Below, piece after piece: positions 36,369 to 44,008 of a stretch of 64,000 bases of DNA (positions are counted from its first letter, which is position 1; every line of letters starts with the position of its first letter). Source of the DNA: Allolobophora icterica (lineage: Eukaryota; Annelida; Clitellata; Crassiclitellata; Lumbricidae); assembly GCA_963556255.1 (NCBI GenBank), contig OY744615.1, forward strand, positions 12,310,615 to 12,374,614, read 5' to 3'. The notes below the pieces were generated by a model, which worked only from the letters and a program-made list of their open reading frames with translations, was not told the origin of the DNA and ran no database searches. A program made the position numbers and the translations under genes.

Positions 36369-39300
36369 TGCATACGTTGTCATTTTATTTAGTCGGGCTA
36401 TTGGGCAGCCGATCAGCGGAAATTTTGTTTAGTGTGAACTTTTCCGTCAAACCGGGTGTGTTCGGGTTGGTTTGGGTTACGATTCTCATTCGATATGTAT
36501 GTATGTGCGTAGAGCCTATACACAGCCGCCTTTAGACAGTAGGACTTCATTCGTTTTGCCAATGAGAGCAAAAGGAGGAGTGTAAGGGATGAAAGCAATG
36601 GCGCGTAGGATGGAAGGAGGATTCAGAGAGGAGGAGGGTTCTATCGAGGCTGCCAATATAAATAGAGAAGATTAGAGGGCCAACAGGAGGGGAAGGGCAG
36701 GAATACATACAGCTATAACTAAAAGCACAACTACAAATTTCCAAAGCGTTAGGCCTACTAGAAAGCTTTCCGCGCGGCACAACCTTATTCACAAGCGCTG
36801 TCTACCGTATCGTCCATCCACAACAGCGTCTTTCGCATTCCGTGACCTAAATAATAACGTACTATTTTAATTGATTCATACTGGGTGAAGACTGCTATAA
36901 ATCGATAGACGCTGGTAGGCCTACATCGAATCTTTTTGTATGTATGATGAGATGCACTTACCATAGCCGTATACGCCATGCAAACGACGGCCATTAGAGG
37001 AATCGACAACTTCAATGGGAACCCGGTAACTATATTAAATGTACACAACCTTAAAGTTTACATTACATAGCAGCTATCGACTAGAATTCTAACAGCACAG
37101 GCTGAAGGGTAAGCAACGTTTTAGCTCTATTCATCGTAATGCGATAAGAGCTCTGAAGCAGAACCACTTTCCAAAATAACAAGCCTTTGGATGTAATCAC
37201 TCGAGATATTAAATCTTCGAATGAATGAATGAATGAATTACATTTCCATTAACTTGTTTTAAGTAAGTAAGTAACCAAGTAGAGTGCTCCTTTTCAGCCG
37301 GAACGCTCCGGAACGGCGTTCAGGCACCTTTTCAGCTACTAAAAAATAATTTATTTATTTTAATAATAAAAACTAATTTAGCTATTTTAATTTAATTTCA
37401 CTGTTGTGAACTGCTTTCAGTGTTTATTGAGACACCTCCCAACCCACAATCCCGTTTTTCTCGGGTTTGCCCTCGATGTTAGCCCTTCCATAACTTTCCG
37501 GAACCATTATTTCTAGAAGAAAAGCACTGAGTAAGTATATTTTTTAATAATCCAAATACTAACCGCACTTTGGTTTACACATATTAATCACGAAGACACA
37601 TAAATATAGCTGTGACTATACTGGTAGTCTTTTAAAAACAGTGTAATAAATTCTTTATAACTTTTTCCTTTCACTGCAAACCACTTTCTTAAACGCATTC
37701 CACAATTGTGCCTATCTACACATAGAGCATAACTAAAAGAGCAATTGTCAACTCCAAATGCCTTACAACATAGCCCTGCCATGTACAAATGGCGCAAGAT
37801 AAATGTTCATTTATATACATATAATATATTGTTATAAATACATACGCTGTATTCCTATATATCGTTCACTTATTGCAAAATTTGCAGAGATTGGCACTGA
37901 GCCTATATAACATTGCGTAAAGGGAGTCAACTGACCGGATTCTAGGGCCGCAGAAGGTGCGTACATTGACATTCCCATGTAGATAACCTGAAAAGAAGCA
38001 CAGGTGGTTTCCTAACTAAGCGAATGAGGAAGAGAGAAATTGGAGAATTGATAGAGAATTGTCAATGAATCACTGGAATACTGTACTAAAAGCGTCTTTT
38101 AGTTGTTCGATTACGTCGCCCACTTTCTTTTAATTGTTAGGGGAAAATGGTTTGCGATTCTGTGTCCATGCTGCAAGACACTGTGAGAAGTCTGCGAACT
38201 CAAATCATCCGCCGGTGATTTGGTCGTATGTTGCAGCGGTTTCCAAAGTTTATTGCACCACCAGGTAAACATTCATTCATTCATTCATTCATATGGAGAA
38301 TTTATATAGCGCCTCTTCAGGTTATCTACTCAGAAGCACTCCCGACCCAACCCCAGCTGAAGAGTACAGTCTTGAGATTTGAATAAAACGCGGCAGAATG
38401 GGTGCTTGGGACCAAGCGAAGCGCTACAGGAAGCCCATTCCAGATCGCAGGGCCAGCGATGGAAAAATCACGGCGCTGCCTAAGGGCGGTCCGTGAGCGG
38501 GGAACTAGAAGCTCAGCCTGCTTAGAAGAGCGCAGGGAACCACGGCGCTGGATGTTCAGGGAGGAGCAGCAATGCTCTCGCAAAAACAATCGAATGTTGG
38601 TGTACCACCAGCAAAGGTCTGATCAAAAACAAAAGACGAACCCGAAATCCCCTTGCAATTATATTATCATAGGACCGTAGGTAGACAAAATTAATTTACA
38701 AATTAATTTATAATTTTAAGAATGTAATCTGTTCGAATTTTATCGCGTACCTCTAACCGACATCTGGCGTGCCTGTAGTGGTACTCGCACCAGCGTTTGA
38801 AAACCGCTGGTCTATTGCATGCTAAATGTTGATATAGATCGTACATCGTGGAATGTTTCCGCTCATTAAACAGAATTTTATATTAAGATTTTAAATTGTT
38901 GCAGTTAAATTAAGTAACTTCAATTAATTTTAGACGAATTACATCATCAGTGCTATTTAATCGAACATTTGTATAGTATCTCTTCCACATACTCTTATCT
39001 CAGGTGCTCTGTACACTACAGAAAATGGTCAGTGGTCTATAGTAGCGGAACAACATTCCCCTTTTGTGTCCCACACTTTGAAGCAGCGACTATGTAGGCC
39101 CTACTTTTGAACTAATGTACAATGCACTGATGAGCATTAGTGATCAGAACAATGTTGCCGAGCTTAGCAATGTTTCACTTTACAAAGTGCGCCATTGCCT
39201 TGCCGTAAAATATAACGAATCAATCAATGTGTTTAGACAAATATCCAATACCATCACCTGTGCTAAGAGTATGTCTTCATCTGAGGCCGGTCATAAACAG

Positions 39301-41352
39301 TGCTTTGCAACTATTACATTGTATCCACAAATAAGATCAATACACTCACTTTCAAATAAAATGGCGATGATATAGTACAGTTTAACTCTCAAAACGTATT
39401 TGTAAATATATGCCTTTTCAGTCTACAAAGAAGTATTTAGGCCTACCGGGTACTCACCGAATGTGAAATTCCCATAAGACTGGTACAGAGTCTCGCTGAG
39501 TTCGAACCAAATCGCATATAGAAATACTGGAAAATATAATTCAAAACCGATATATGCATACTACAAGCATGGTTAGCCAATGCGTCTATATAACGATATT
39601 TAAAAGTACAATAAACCATGCAGGGATCACAGACTGGCATGGCTATGTAATCTCTCCTCAGTAGGGCTGGCGATATATCTTACGGAAACAGCTTCTTCTG
39701 GGTATGCAAATCTCTTTATAAATCAGAAGCCCTGATTCACTTCAAACTTGATCAGAGTAATAGTCATTGAAATATCCTCCGACATACAGTTGAAAAATGG
39801 GAGTCAGGTATCAATGTAGTAGGCCACAGGGCCAACATAACCGCCTACAGAGGTGTTCACTGTTCAGCGACTCGAAACCAACATCATTATGAATAGCGCG
39901 CGCATCTGCTTGTAGTGGTTCTAGAACTACAGGATGCTTTCCCCCTACTTTGAAATGATGGCGCAGTGTGGCTTCTTGCTAAGCTTTCACAGTCATTTGC
40001 CCAGCGAGAGTCCAGCCGGTTGTGAGCGGGAAATTACATGCAGTCTATCTTATTCACCCGTACACTATCACCAATATGGTGAGGATCTGGCGCACTGTAA
40101 CTTTGCTACAATAGCTCACCATCACTGGAAGCACTACCCGGAGAAGTTTAGCTCAACTAGGTTGTCTCCGTATGCGAATTGGCTGTTTGAGTGTTTGCCC
40201 ATCGGATAGATGGCAGACAATACTACCCAACTTGAAGCAGATTGTGTGATGTTAATTAATGATTGTTTGTGGTGGACAGCGTTAGCGTTCTCGGAATGGC
40301 TTATATCGAGTAGTTCCTAGGATGTTAAGTGTCACGAAGCATTTGAGCTTTCGGGCAAACCCTCTTTTATAACGTGCTATAGATGTGTTGCCACCTCGAA
40401 CTTCTGCCTAATTTTGCCTGCATTCAGGTTAGACGCAGCAACTTCCAGCTTCTCTAGGATATAAAGGAGGATATAAATTAAACCAGACAGCTGACGGTGG
40501 TTTGTGGTCATAGCGTTGATCTGGATTTGCTTCTGATGCTCTTCAAAAGAATTCATTTAAGCGTAATTAAATCACGCCCATGTCAAATTTATTCAATAGA
40601 AAGATACTTCGTGGGCTACACGTGATCATCAACGATACCATGGACAGAGGCATAATTTCCATTGCATCGCCAAATATCCTCTTCTCACTTAGAATAGCAA
40701 GATAGATTACTTACTTCAGAGAACCTGGAGAAAGCATGAGATTCGCTTGGAGACACATGCGTCCACTTTCAACGCAATTATTTAAGATGTTTGGTAAATA
40801 AAGGTAGAAGTCCTTCCTAAAATGTCTCAATTATAAAGACTTAATCACAAGCACTATCACTACACCGTTTTCAGGTTTTGAGAGAAACGAAGTTGCGATG
40901 GCCGGAAAGATCAGAAAGAAAGCAGACCTTCCTTCTATGCACATGCAGTCTATCACGCTACGGGTCGAAGTAAGGCCATTTTATTTGGAGCAAGGGGTCG
41001 TATGCGTTGATTTGATGCATGATGGGTGTACACTGAATGCAATAATATATACCAGATACGCAGCATCATACGCTCCATTTAAGATAGACCATGGTGCAAA
41101 ATAAAAGCGGCAATTTGCATTTCCCATTTGGAGACTTCCACTTTGGAACACTCCATTTGGGTTAGAAGTGGTCGCACTACTATAGTTGACCTTCTAACTA
41201 TATAAATATATATATATATATAAATATATATATATTATATATCAGGATCAAGTAGTCCAGCCATTTCAATGACGATTCCATCCTGATTTGTCAAGTATTA
41301 AAGTTACCAATTTAGCAGCTTGGTGAAGTTGTGCTGCAGATCAGTGTGTCAG

Positions 41353-41441
<89 letters not shown>

Positions 41442-42593
41442 GGGGCGTGGTGGCTCAGTGGAAAGTTCGTCGCCTTGTGACCGGAGGGTTGCAGGTTCGA
41501 ATCCCACTCTAGCCGCTGCGTACGGACCTTGGGCAAGTCCTTCACTCGCAATTGCTCGTGGCGCTTCGGCGTGAAAATTCCGGCACAGTATCAAATGCTG
41601 TAGTCGGGAGCGCCTCTGAGTAGTAGTTGACTTCGAGAGGCGCTATAGAAATATCCGGAATAATAATAATAATAATATATATATATATACATATATATAT
41701 ATTATTTTGAAAGCCTGCATATAGGCCTAATGTAGAAAAACCATTTTATATATATATATATATATAAATATATATATATAAAATATATATATAAATATAC
41801 ATATATAAAATATATATAATATATATATATATATATATTATTTTGAAAGCCTGCATATAGGCCTAATGCAGAAAAACCATTTTAAACAGATTGTGTGGAC
41901 TTACTCTGGCCAATTTCCCCTAATTCCGTTTTGACCTTTTATCTGGAATTGTTTTGTTTTGGTAAAATATTTTCAAATCGTGCTGCATAGACAGACATTG
42001 TTTTCCGGGTAAACTTAAGTCTTTCTTCAAACAATTTTCTCTCAATTCTTTTCTTTTTTGATTAGGTCCATTCCAAGAGAAACCCAAAATACTGCACATA
42101 TTTTTCTAGGATTCAATTTCATTAGGGATTACGCTAATGTGTTCAAGCAGTTACTTTCAAAGTGTCAGCATGCGACCGGTTTGCAACTAAGTTCTAAATT
42201 GACGATTGATTCAATACACATGCAGATGAGATCTACAGAGCGAGTATACCTTACCTCATTGACGCTGACTAACTTCAAAGGATAGAGCCATGGAATGATA
42301 ATTCTCTCGACAAGAATTGCAGCGACAGTGAAGGAGCACGCGTTGAGAATCATATACTGAGGGCCGTAGCTGTACGACTCAGCAGTCATTCCAAGAACCA
42401 TGATGGCGGACATGTAGGAAACGAGCAACGAAATGGATGTGGGAAGGACATGGAGACGTCGGTTAGCCAGAATGAATTCCGCTGTTGTCTTCTGTCTGCC
42501 ACCGGTCAGTGAATGATACAGACCAATGGCCAGCGAGATGACCAGAAAACTGACCAGGATCAAGTAGTCCGGCCATTTCAATGACGATTCCAT
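18199..42593 (-). CDS. SLC5-family sodium/solute symporter, gene B (all 15 exons)
   Basis: Exons: e1 42255-42593, e2 39458-39526, e3 37936-37987, e4 36962-37029, e5 34968-35048, e6 34108-34181, e7 26180-26320, e8 25280-25415, e9 23284-23372, e10 21439-21551, e11 20842-20912, e12 19844-19930, e13 19344-19556, e14 18851-18959, e15 18199-18359. The joined frame is 1803 nt, about 600 residues, close to the 610 of human SLC5A8. All junctions have GT and AG. Signatures: AVIWTDVFQ (e5), RHTFWGIMIGG (e7), NAPGFAGLFLATLYGGAL (e9), SVSSCLSGSAA (e10), three N-glycosylation sequons in the e13 loop. It should act as a sodium-driven organic-anion importer in the plasma membrane. The cytoplasmic tail is shortened relative to gene C by a 1-nt deletion. 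Intron 6 holds a LINE and a Polinton fragment (7.8 kb in place of 0.5 kb), yet its splice sites remain intact. Whether it is SMCT-, SMVT- or another SLC5-type by substrate is unknown. Confidence 0.87.
19858..20560. other. B/C near-identity tract (candidate gene conversion)
   Basis: About 700 bp covering exon 12 and much of intron 11 of gene B match 53715-54417 of gene C with only about seven differences by eye. Flanking introns of the same genes show many substitutions and indels. The tract is mostly intronic, so coding constraint does not explain it. Confidence 0.7.
21888..22075 (-). mobile_element. LINE 3' UTR/tail in intron 9 of gene B
   Basis: On the minus strand it ends TTTGGATCAATAAGCGATTG followed by GATT repeats, resembling the end of the 13.86-kb LINE (GTGTGGATCAATAAACTT). 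Present also in gene C at 56021-56215, so it predates their split. No protein-coding part is recognisable. Confidence 0.6.
22424..22967. mobile_element. Charlie-like hAT MITE in intron 9 of gene B
   Basis: Inverted ends CAGAGGTTCTTAAC.../...GTTAAGAACCTCTG, of the CAGNGGTTCT type known from hAT-Charlie elements, flanked by GTCTAAAC and CTCTAAAC (8 bp, one mismatch). The left part repeats GTGTGTCGCGA. Gene C keeps the empty site CTCTAAAC near 56.55 kb. No transposase frame. Confidence 0.85.
23540..23600. repeat. GTAGTCGAAC minisatellite, left part, intron 8 of gene B
   Basis: Copies of GCGGTAGTCGAACA type, alignable with 2255-2300 in gene A. A LINE has separated it from the right part at 24914-25025. 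Confidence 0.7.
23603..24910 (-). pseudogene. LINE fragment in intron 8 of gene B
   Basis: Minus-strand non-LTR reverse transcriptase remnant. Going 5' to 3' it shows DFSKAFDILRHS (near 24880), GKLASLNIPDKIYSWLFSYL, a degenerate GSVIGPLSY region, TKTMEMVISRRRLQTPVP (near 24490), DSLKVLGVTLRNDLRIS and SPAWWGYTNAAEREKLKRLL (near 24200). It ends in an ATTG-type tail at 23603-23640. It is a jockey/CR1-group element by motif order. A shorter copy sits at the same place in gene C but not in A. Confidence 0.8.
24914..25025. repeat. GTAGTCGAAC minisatellite, right part, intron 8 of gene B
   Basis: Repeats of ACTGTAGTCGAACAGGA type with variants such as CTGTATTCGAACG. The matching array in C is at 57525-57625. 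Confidence 0.75.
26430..26842 (+). pseudogene. LINE reverse transcriptase, 5' part, split by Polinton
   Basis: Plus-strand frame pieces include GEKDILTNYRPNSILPYFSK and FFEKLIYVRLSNYVE (near 26580-26690) and IFLDLTKAFDTV (26805-26842), standard LINE reverse transcriptase blocks. Two internal stops/frameshifts are present. It stops abruptly where the Polinton terminal sequence begins. The same kind of element resumes at about 33178. Confidence 0.8.
26849..27110. repeat. Left terminal region of the Polinton with ~76-bp tandem repeat
   Basis: Two close copies of a unit containing AAAGGCCTCCCGAGACCTAC and CAGATTGCTTTCAAATCGAT start at about 26880 and 26957. A third partial copy (GATCGATTTTCGGTTTGGGG) lies near 27092. 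Polintons often have terminal inverted repeats with internal repeats; the right partner is lost, so inversion cannot be verified. Confidence 0.65.
27194..27201 (+). promoter_or_regulatory. TATAAATA box, repeat module 1
   Basis: A perfect TATAAATA inside a ~120-bp module that begins GCCTGACCGTATTGA and contains AAAGTATTAGTATAAA and TCTGACTA. It lies 159 bp before an ATG (27360) opening a short Cys-containing frame. Confidence 0.45.
27360..27637 (+). pseudogene. Small CxxC zinc-ribbon-like protein of the Polinton (frameshifted)
   Basis: The frame from ATG 27494 gives 47 codons ending at TAA 27637. It contains CLGC and, using the Cys codon just upstream of that ATG, CMGC, so two CxxC knuckles 11 residues apart. 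Two knuckles suggest a zinc ribbon whose true start is upstream. An ATG-initiated Cys-rich frame at 27360 is in a different phase and stops at 27434, so the gene is probably broken. Family unknown to me; probably a regulatory or DNA-binding accessory protein by structure alone. Confidence 0.45.
27633..27640 (+). promoter_or_regulatory. TATAAATA box, repeat module 2
   Basis: Second TATAAATA, overlapping the stop codon of the small CxxC frame, in a module with GCCTGGCTGCAATTGAACAT before it and AAAGTATTAGTAGTA after it. Confidence 0.45.
27763..27770 (+). promoter_or_regulatory. TATAAATA box, repeat module 3, upstream of DNA polymerase
   Basis: Third TATAAATA, 130 bp after module 2 and 89 bp before the polymerase ATG (27859). 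The preceding GCCTGGCCGTAATTGAATAT and following AAAGTATTAGTATAAA match the other modules. Plausible core promoter of the polymerase gene. Confidence 0.5.
27859..31416 (+). pseudogene. Protein-primed DNA polymerase B of Polinton type (three or more frameshifts)
   Basis: Family B polymerase that replicates Polinton-like DNA from a protein primer. Start ATG 27859 follows a TATA module. A C2H2-like Cys/His cluster lies at about 28756-28826. The exonuclease I box YADFEA is at 28930-28947, exonuclease II HNLRGYDSHL near 29358. Polymerase motif A YLDANNLYGWAM is near 30115-30150, motif B KLTNNAVYGKSMEN near 30598-30640, and the catalytic motif C YTDTDS at 30898-30915. The frame changes at about 29255, between 29555 and 29630, and near 31115, so no intact protein is made. 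Full span is about 1180 codons, normal for the family. Its 3' end overlaps the convergent integrase by 47 bp. Confidence 0.9.
31370..32382 (-). pseudogene. Retroviral-type (rve) integrase of the Polinton, one frameshift
   Basis: DDE integrase that inserts the element into host DNA. I chose ATG 32382 (MSKHLSTIYYSPRDYW); the frame also extends two codons upstream from a GTG. The catalytic triad is visible as D73 (HQADLLFLP), D136 (LQVDPGREFMG) and E171 (QGIVERFNRT), a DD(34/35)E spacing. The frame ends with a stop at 31777, and the C-terminal part (LPEVVAALNDEPTRLLDLKP..., 31762-31370) continues in another frame, so one indel near 31765-31800 breaks the gene. It lies 53 bp downstream of the phospholipase gene on the same strand and overlaps the polymerase end tail to tail. 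Confidence 0.88.
32436..33014 (-). CDS. Zinc-ribbon (DUF5679-like) plus parvovirus-type phospholipase A2 protein
   Basis: Intact 192-codon frame from ATG 33014. The first 40 residues form a zinc ribbon: CLRC at 3-6 and CAVC at 31-34 around ELRNGRPANKGT, as in DUF5679 proteins. Residues about 95-135 carry the secreted phospholipase A2 pattern of parvovirus VP1 capsids: calcium-loop-like YCGPFTKLD, then LDRACLDHDVAY with the catalytic His-Asp pair and a following Asp. The C-terminus is basic (GTKGWRKRK). Known relatives in parvoviruses and adintovirus-like elements breach endosomal membranes during entry; that role is inferred here. The calcium loop has Phe for the usual second Gly, so activity is uncertain. 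Divergent from the ATPase start, 38 bp between the two ATGs. Confidence 0.85.
   Translation of the reverse strand: MYCLRCKKQTETSNETIVELRNGRPANKGTCAVCRAKKSQILPSKARQHKHKSHGGSLLNSALNSLPLPEMHMSLPSGMPSEDNPEGSFQNTGKYSYCGPFTKLDKRLSQRYHGINQLDRACLDHDVAYALHKDTPGRNHADDILAAAASKIALTDETPDYEKKDARVVSAIMSAKSRLGMGVGTKGWRKRK
33053..33177 (+). pseudogene. Polinton packaging ATPase, N-terminal stub
   Basis: About 40 residues from ATG 33053. They contain the Walker A loop CGPSGCGKTNH, as in the FtsK/HerA-type genome-packaging ATPases of Polintons. Directly after the loop the frame runs into LINE sequence (VESVKFFGVYVD), so Walker B and the rest are gone. Truncation junction is within a few bases of 33178. Confidence 0.8.
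33178..33695 (+). pseudogene. LINE 3' end following the Polinton fragment
   Basis: Begins after the reverse transcriptase catalytic box with TQVESVKFFGVYVDLHLT. The C-terminal NKFPLEIRLSTNPQEFK follows in another frame (near 33280-33330). A 3' UTR contains CTTGCGCAATTACTGTGATTG and AATAAAAAATG, and the element ends in a TGATAC tail near 33695. It is compatible with the LINE part at 26430-26842, but about 170 codons between them are missing. Confidence 0.75.
35150..36298 (+). pseudogene. LINE fragment in intron 4 of gene B
   Basis: Second copy of the intron 4 LINE. It shows GDAQGSVLGPLLNLLNIADL (near 35396-35455), FQFPDWNPELVVRNLGVVLE (35600-35660), LRCLDYCNSVLAGF and NCAPRVVANRPKY (near 35860-35905), with stops between. 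It ends GAAAGGGCGCTATATTAAG and runs into a TA array. Better preserved than the copies in A and C. Confidence 0.85.
36299..36368. repeat. (TA)n/(CA)n microsatellite at LINE 3' end
   Basis: TA array followed by ACACACACACA, directly continuing the LINE tail, as expected for elements that end in short tandem repeats. Confidence 0.9.
37282..37529. mobile_element. hAT-like MITE in intron 3 of gene B (shared with C)
   Basis: Ends GAGTGCTCCTTTTCAGCC.../...GAAGAAAAGCACTG with GGAACGCTCCGGAACGGC subterminal. It belongs to the 15602 family in reverse. Flanks are ACCAAGTA and AGTAAGTA. Gene C carries it at the identical place, and gene A (about 7.77 kb) has no insertion. Confidence 0.8.
38271..38589 (-). 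pseudogene. L2-like LINE 3' end in intron 2 of gene B
   Basis: Minus-strand C-terminus RRDFSIAGPAIWNGLPVALR and FYSNLKTVLFSWGW, then a 3' UTR with GAAGAGGCGCTATATAAATT and a GAAT tetranucleotide tail at 38271-38292. Gene A has the undisturbed site (about 8.49 kb, CACCAAGTAAAAAATCG), so the insertion is specific to B. Confidence 0.85.
39640..41200. other. Intron 1 of gene B without recognised element
   Basis: Partly alignable with intron 1 of A (39640-39720 and 40960-41180 resemble 9590-9900). The middle, about 39730-40900, has no match in A and no protein I recognise, so it is an unassigned insertion. Confidence 0.4.
41243..41355 (-). pseudogene. Stray copy of gene B exon 1 start and 5' flank
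   Basis: 113 bp match 42555-42667 with a single difference. They include the start codon, the first 13 codons (MESSLKW...) and 74 bp upstream. The copy lies in intron 1 of the same gene between TA-rich tracts. It has no splice donor and cannot act as a normal first exon. Confidence 0.9.
41356..41438. repeat. (TA)n microsatellite
   Basis: Pure TA array between the stray exon 1 copy and the SINE. Confidence 0.95.
41440..41677 (+). mobile_element. tRNA-derived SINE with L2-like 3' tail
   Basis: The head is tRNA-like, with polymerase III box A TGGCTCAGTGG (41451-41461) and box B GGTTCGAATCC (41494-41504). The body contains GACCTTGGGCAAGTCCTTCA, resembling the core of vertebrate MIR-type SINEs. 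The 3' end has GCGCCTCTGAGTAGTAG and GAGAGGCGCTATAGAAAT, then (AAT)n. That tail matches the end of L2-like LINEs in this window. Inserted into a TA tract in intron 1 of gene B. Confidence 0.88.
41678..41886. repeat. TA-rich tract with 45-bp duplicated segment
   Basis: Irregular TATATAAA sequence enclosing two copies of TTTTGAAAGCCTGCATATAG... (41702-41747 and 41840-41885), which differ at one base. Confidence 0.8.
42255..42593 (-). CDS. Exon 1 of SLC5-like gene B
   Basis: 113 codons from ATG 42593, beginning MESSLKWPDYLILVSFL and ending VSVNE at a gtaag donor. Two hydrophobic helices plus the start of a third are visible. GLYHSLTGGRQKTTAEFILA matches the SLC5 segment after helix 1. Confidence 0.88.
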
Positions 42594-42669
42594 CCTGATT
42601 TGTCAAGTATTAAAGTTACCAATTTAGCAGCTTGGTGAAGTTGTGCTGCAGATCAGTGTGTCAGTCAAA

Positions 42670-43620
42670 CTGCCAGTAATGTTTCATAGTTTAAAAACCA
42701 TAGTAGTACGTCATCGAATAAACTTTGGGACCCACAGGCGAAGGTTCAATAGGCAGATAACTTCTTCGAGTTGAATCGGAACGCTTCGGTAGACGATGCT
42801 CAGTTGGTCGACTGACTCAGTCTGCACAAAACAAGCGAAAATTTCAGTCTGGAACGATCGGTGTCAGTTTGAGTATGTTCAGAATTTATCATTTGCATGG
42901 AATCGGTTCGGTGTGCCGATTGGTTCAGACTACCCGGTTGACCTGAAAGCAAGTTTCTTAATAATTTCAAACATATGTTTTCGCACATATAGGTCTACCG
43001 ACTGTTTCTAGGTACGTTAAGATGTTTCTTTTGGTTCCTTTAAACAGCCATGTTTTCAGCGCTTTTGGGCGGTGCGTAAGATGAGCTTTTACAGACATCC
43101 AGACACATGCCTATAGCATACAATTCGCTGGCACGCCCAAACAACCCGATCCCAAGCTCCCTTGTGTGGTTCTTAAAGGCGTTGTGCAAATACCAGATAC
43201 ATACATACATGTAAACAGCTATGCTTTCAGCGTAAGATGAGCTTTTAGAAACATCCAGGTCTAAAATTAAGACTCATATCTTTCAGCATGCGTACCGACC
43301 ACAGCGGGGCTTATGGTTTCATTCATCTTTGGATTTCAATCTAGCTTCGCCAATGTTCTCTCTGATTCAGCTATTTTTTGCGATTCACTTTAATGCGTAT
43401 GTATAAATGAAGACTGTTCCAGAAGGAAGGTCTATCAGTTTCAATTCGACCACGTCGACGATGTTGCGTTCCTCTTTCGCAGCCAAGATGCCAATATGAA
43501 GCCCATATAGACCAATATTTTCATATGGGACCCGTACAGAGTCCATAAATATCCCATCTTATGTTCATGCAAATGCTAGCAGGGTATACCATCTGACATA
43601 TGCCGGTGTCCGCTTACGCT
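42670..43620. other. Upstream flank of gene B and spacer
   Basis: The first 75-150 bp align with the flank of gene A. The remainder shows no gene or element I can name. Confidence 0.45.
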
Positions 43621-43683
43621 GATCAAATTACGTTAGCATAACAACGACTGGTAATTTGAACTGAGTCAGAGAGAACAGTAAGA

Positions 43684-44008
43684 ATGTTCGAAGGACGACT
43701 GTATGGACCAAGAGAATATGCGCATATGCTATATGGATCGGAATGTTGGACAATGCGAAAACAAGATGAAAGAAGAATTCTTACAGCAGAAATGAGCTGG
43801 CTGAAGAAGATTGCAGGGATTTCAAGACTGCAGAAAATAAGAAACGATGACATAAGACAATCATTAGGCATCAAAACAACTCTGCTAGACAAAGTCGTTC
43901 AACGAAGACTCCGATTGTTTGGACATGTAGAGAATGCCAGTTGACCGAATCCCACACAGTGCACTACATGCGAGATTCGAAGGGAAATGACACAAAGGCA
44001 CACCAAGA
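43684..44008 (+). pseudogene. LINE-A C-terminal part, left of the hAT-like insertion
   Basis: The frame YGSECWTMRKQDERRILTAE followed by WLKKIAGISRLQKIRNDDI and LRLFGHVE is the C-terminal region common to many LINE ORF2 proteins. It is interrupted in a conserved KGTPR/LRWID stretch by the element at 44009-46145. Removing that element and one duplication restores continuity with 46154. Confidence 0.85.

Noticed and set aside
41440..41515. A tRNA gene.
   Set aside because: Box A and box B are present but the cloverleaf acceptor does not close, and the sequence continues into a SINE body and LINE-like tail.
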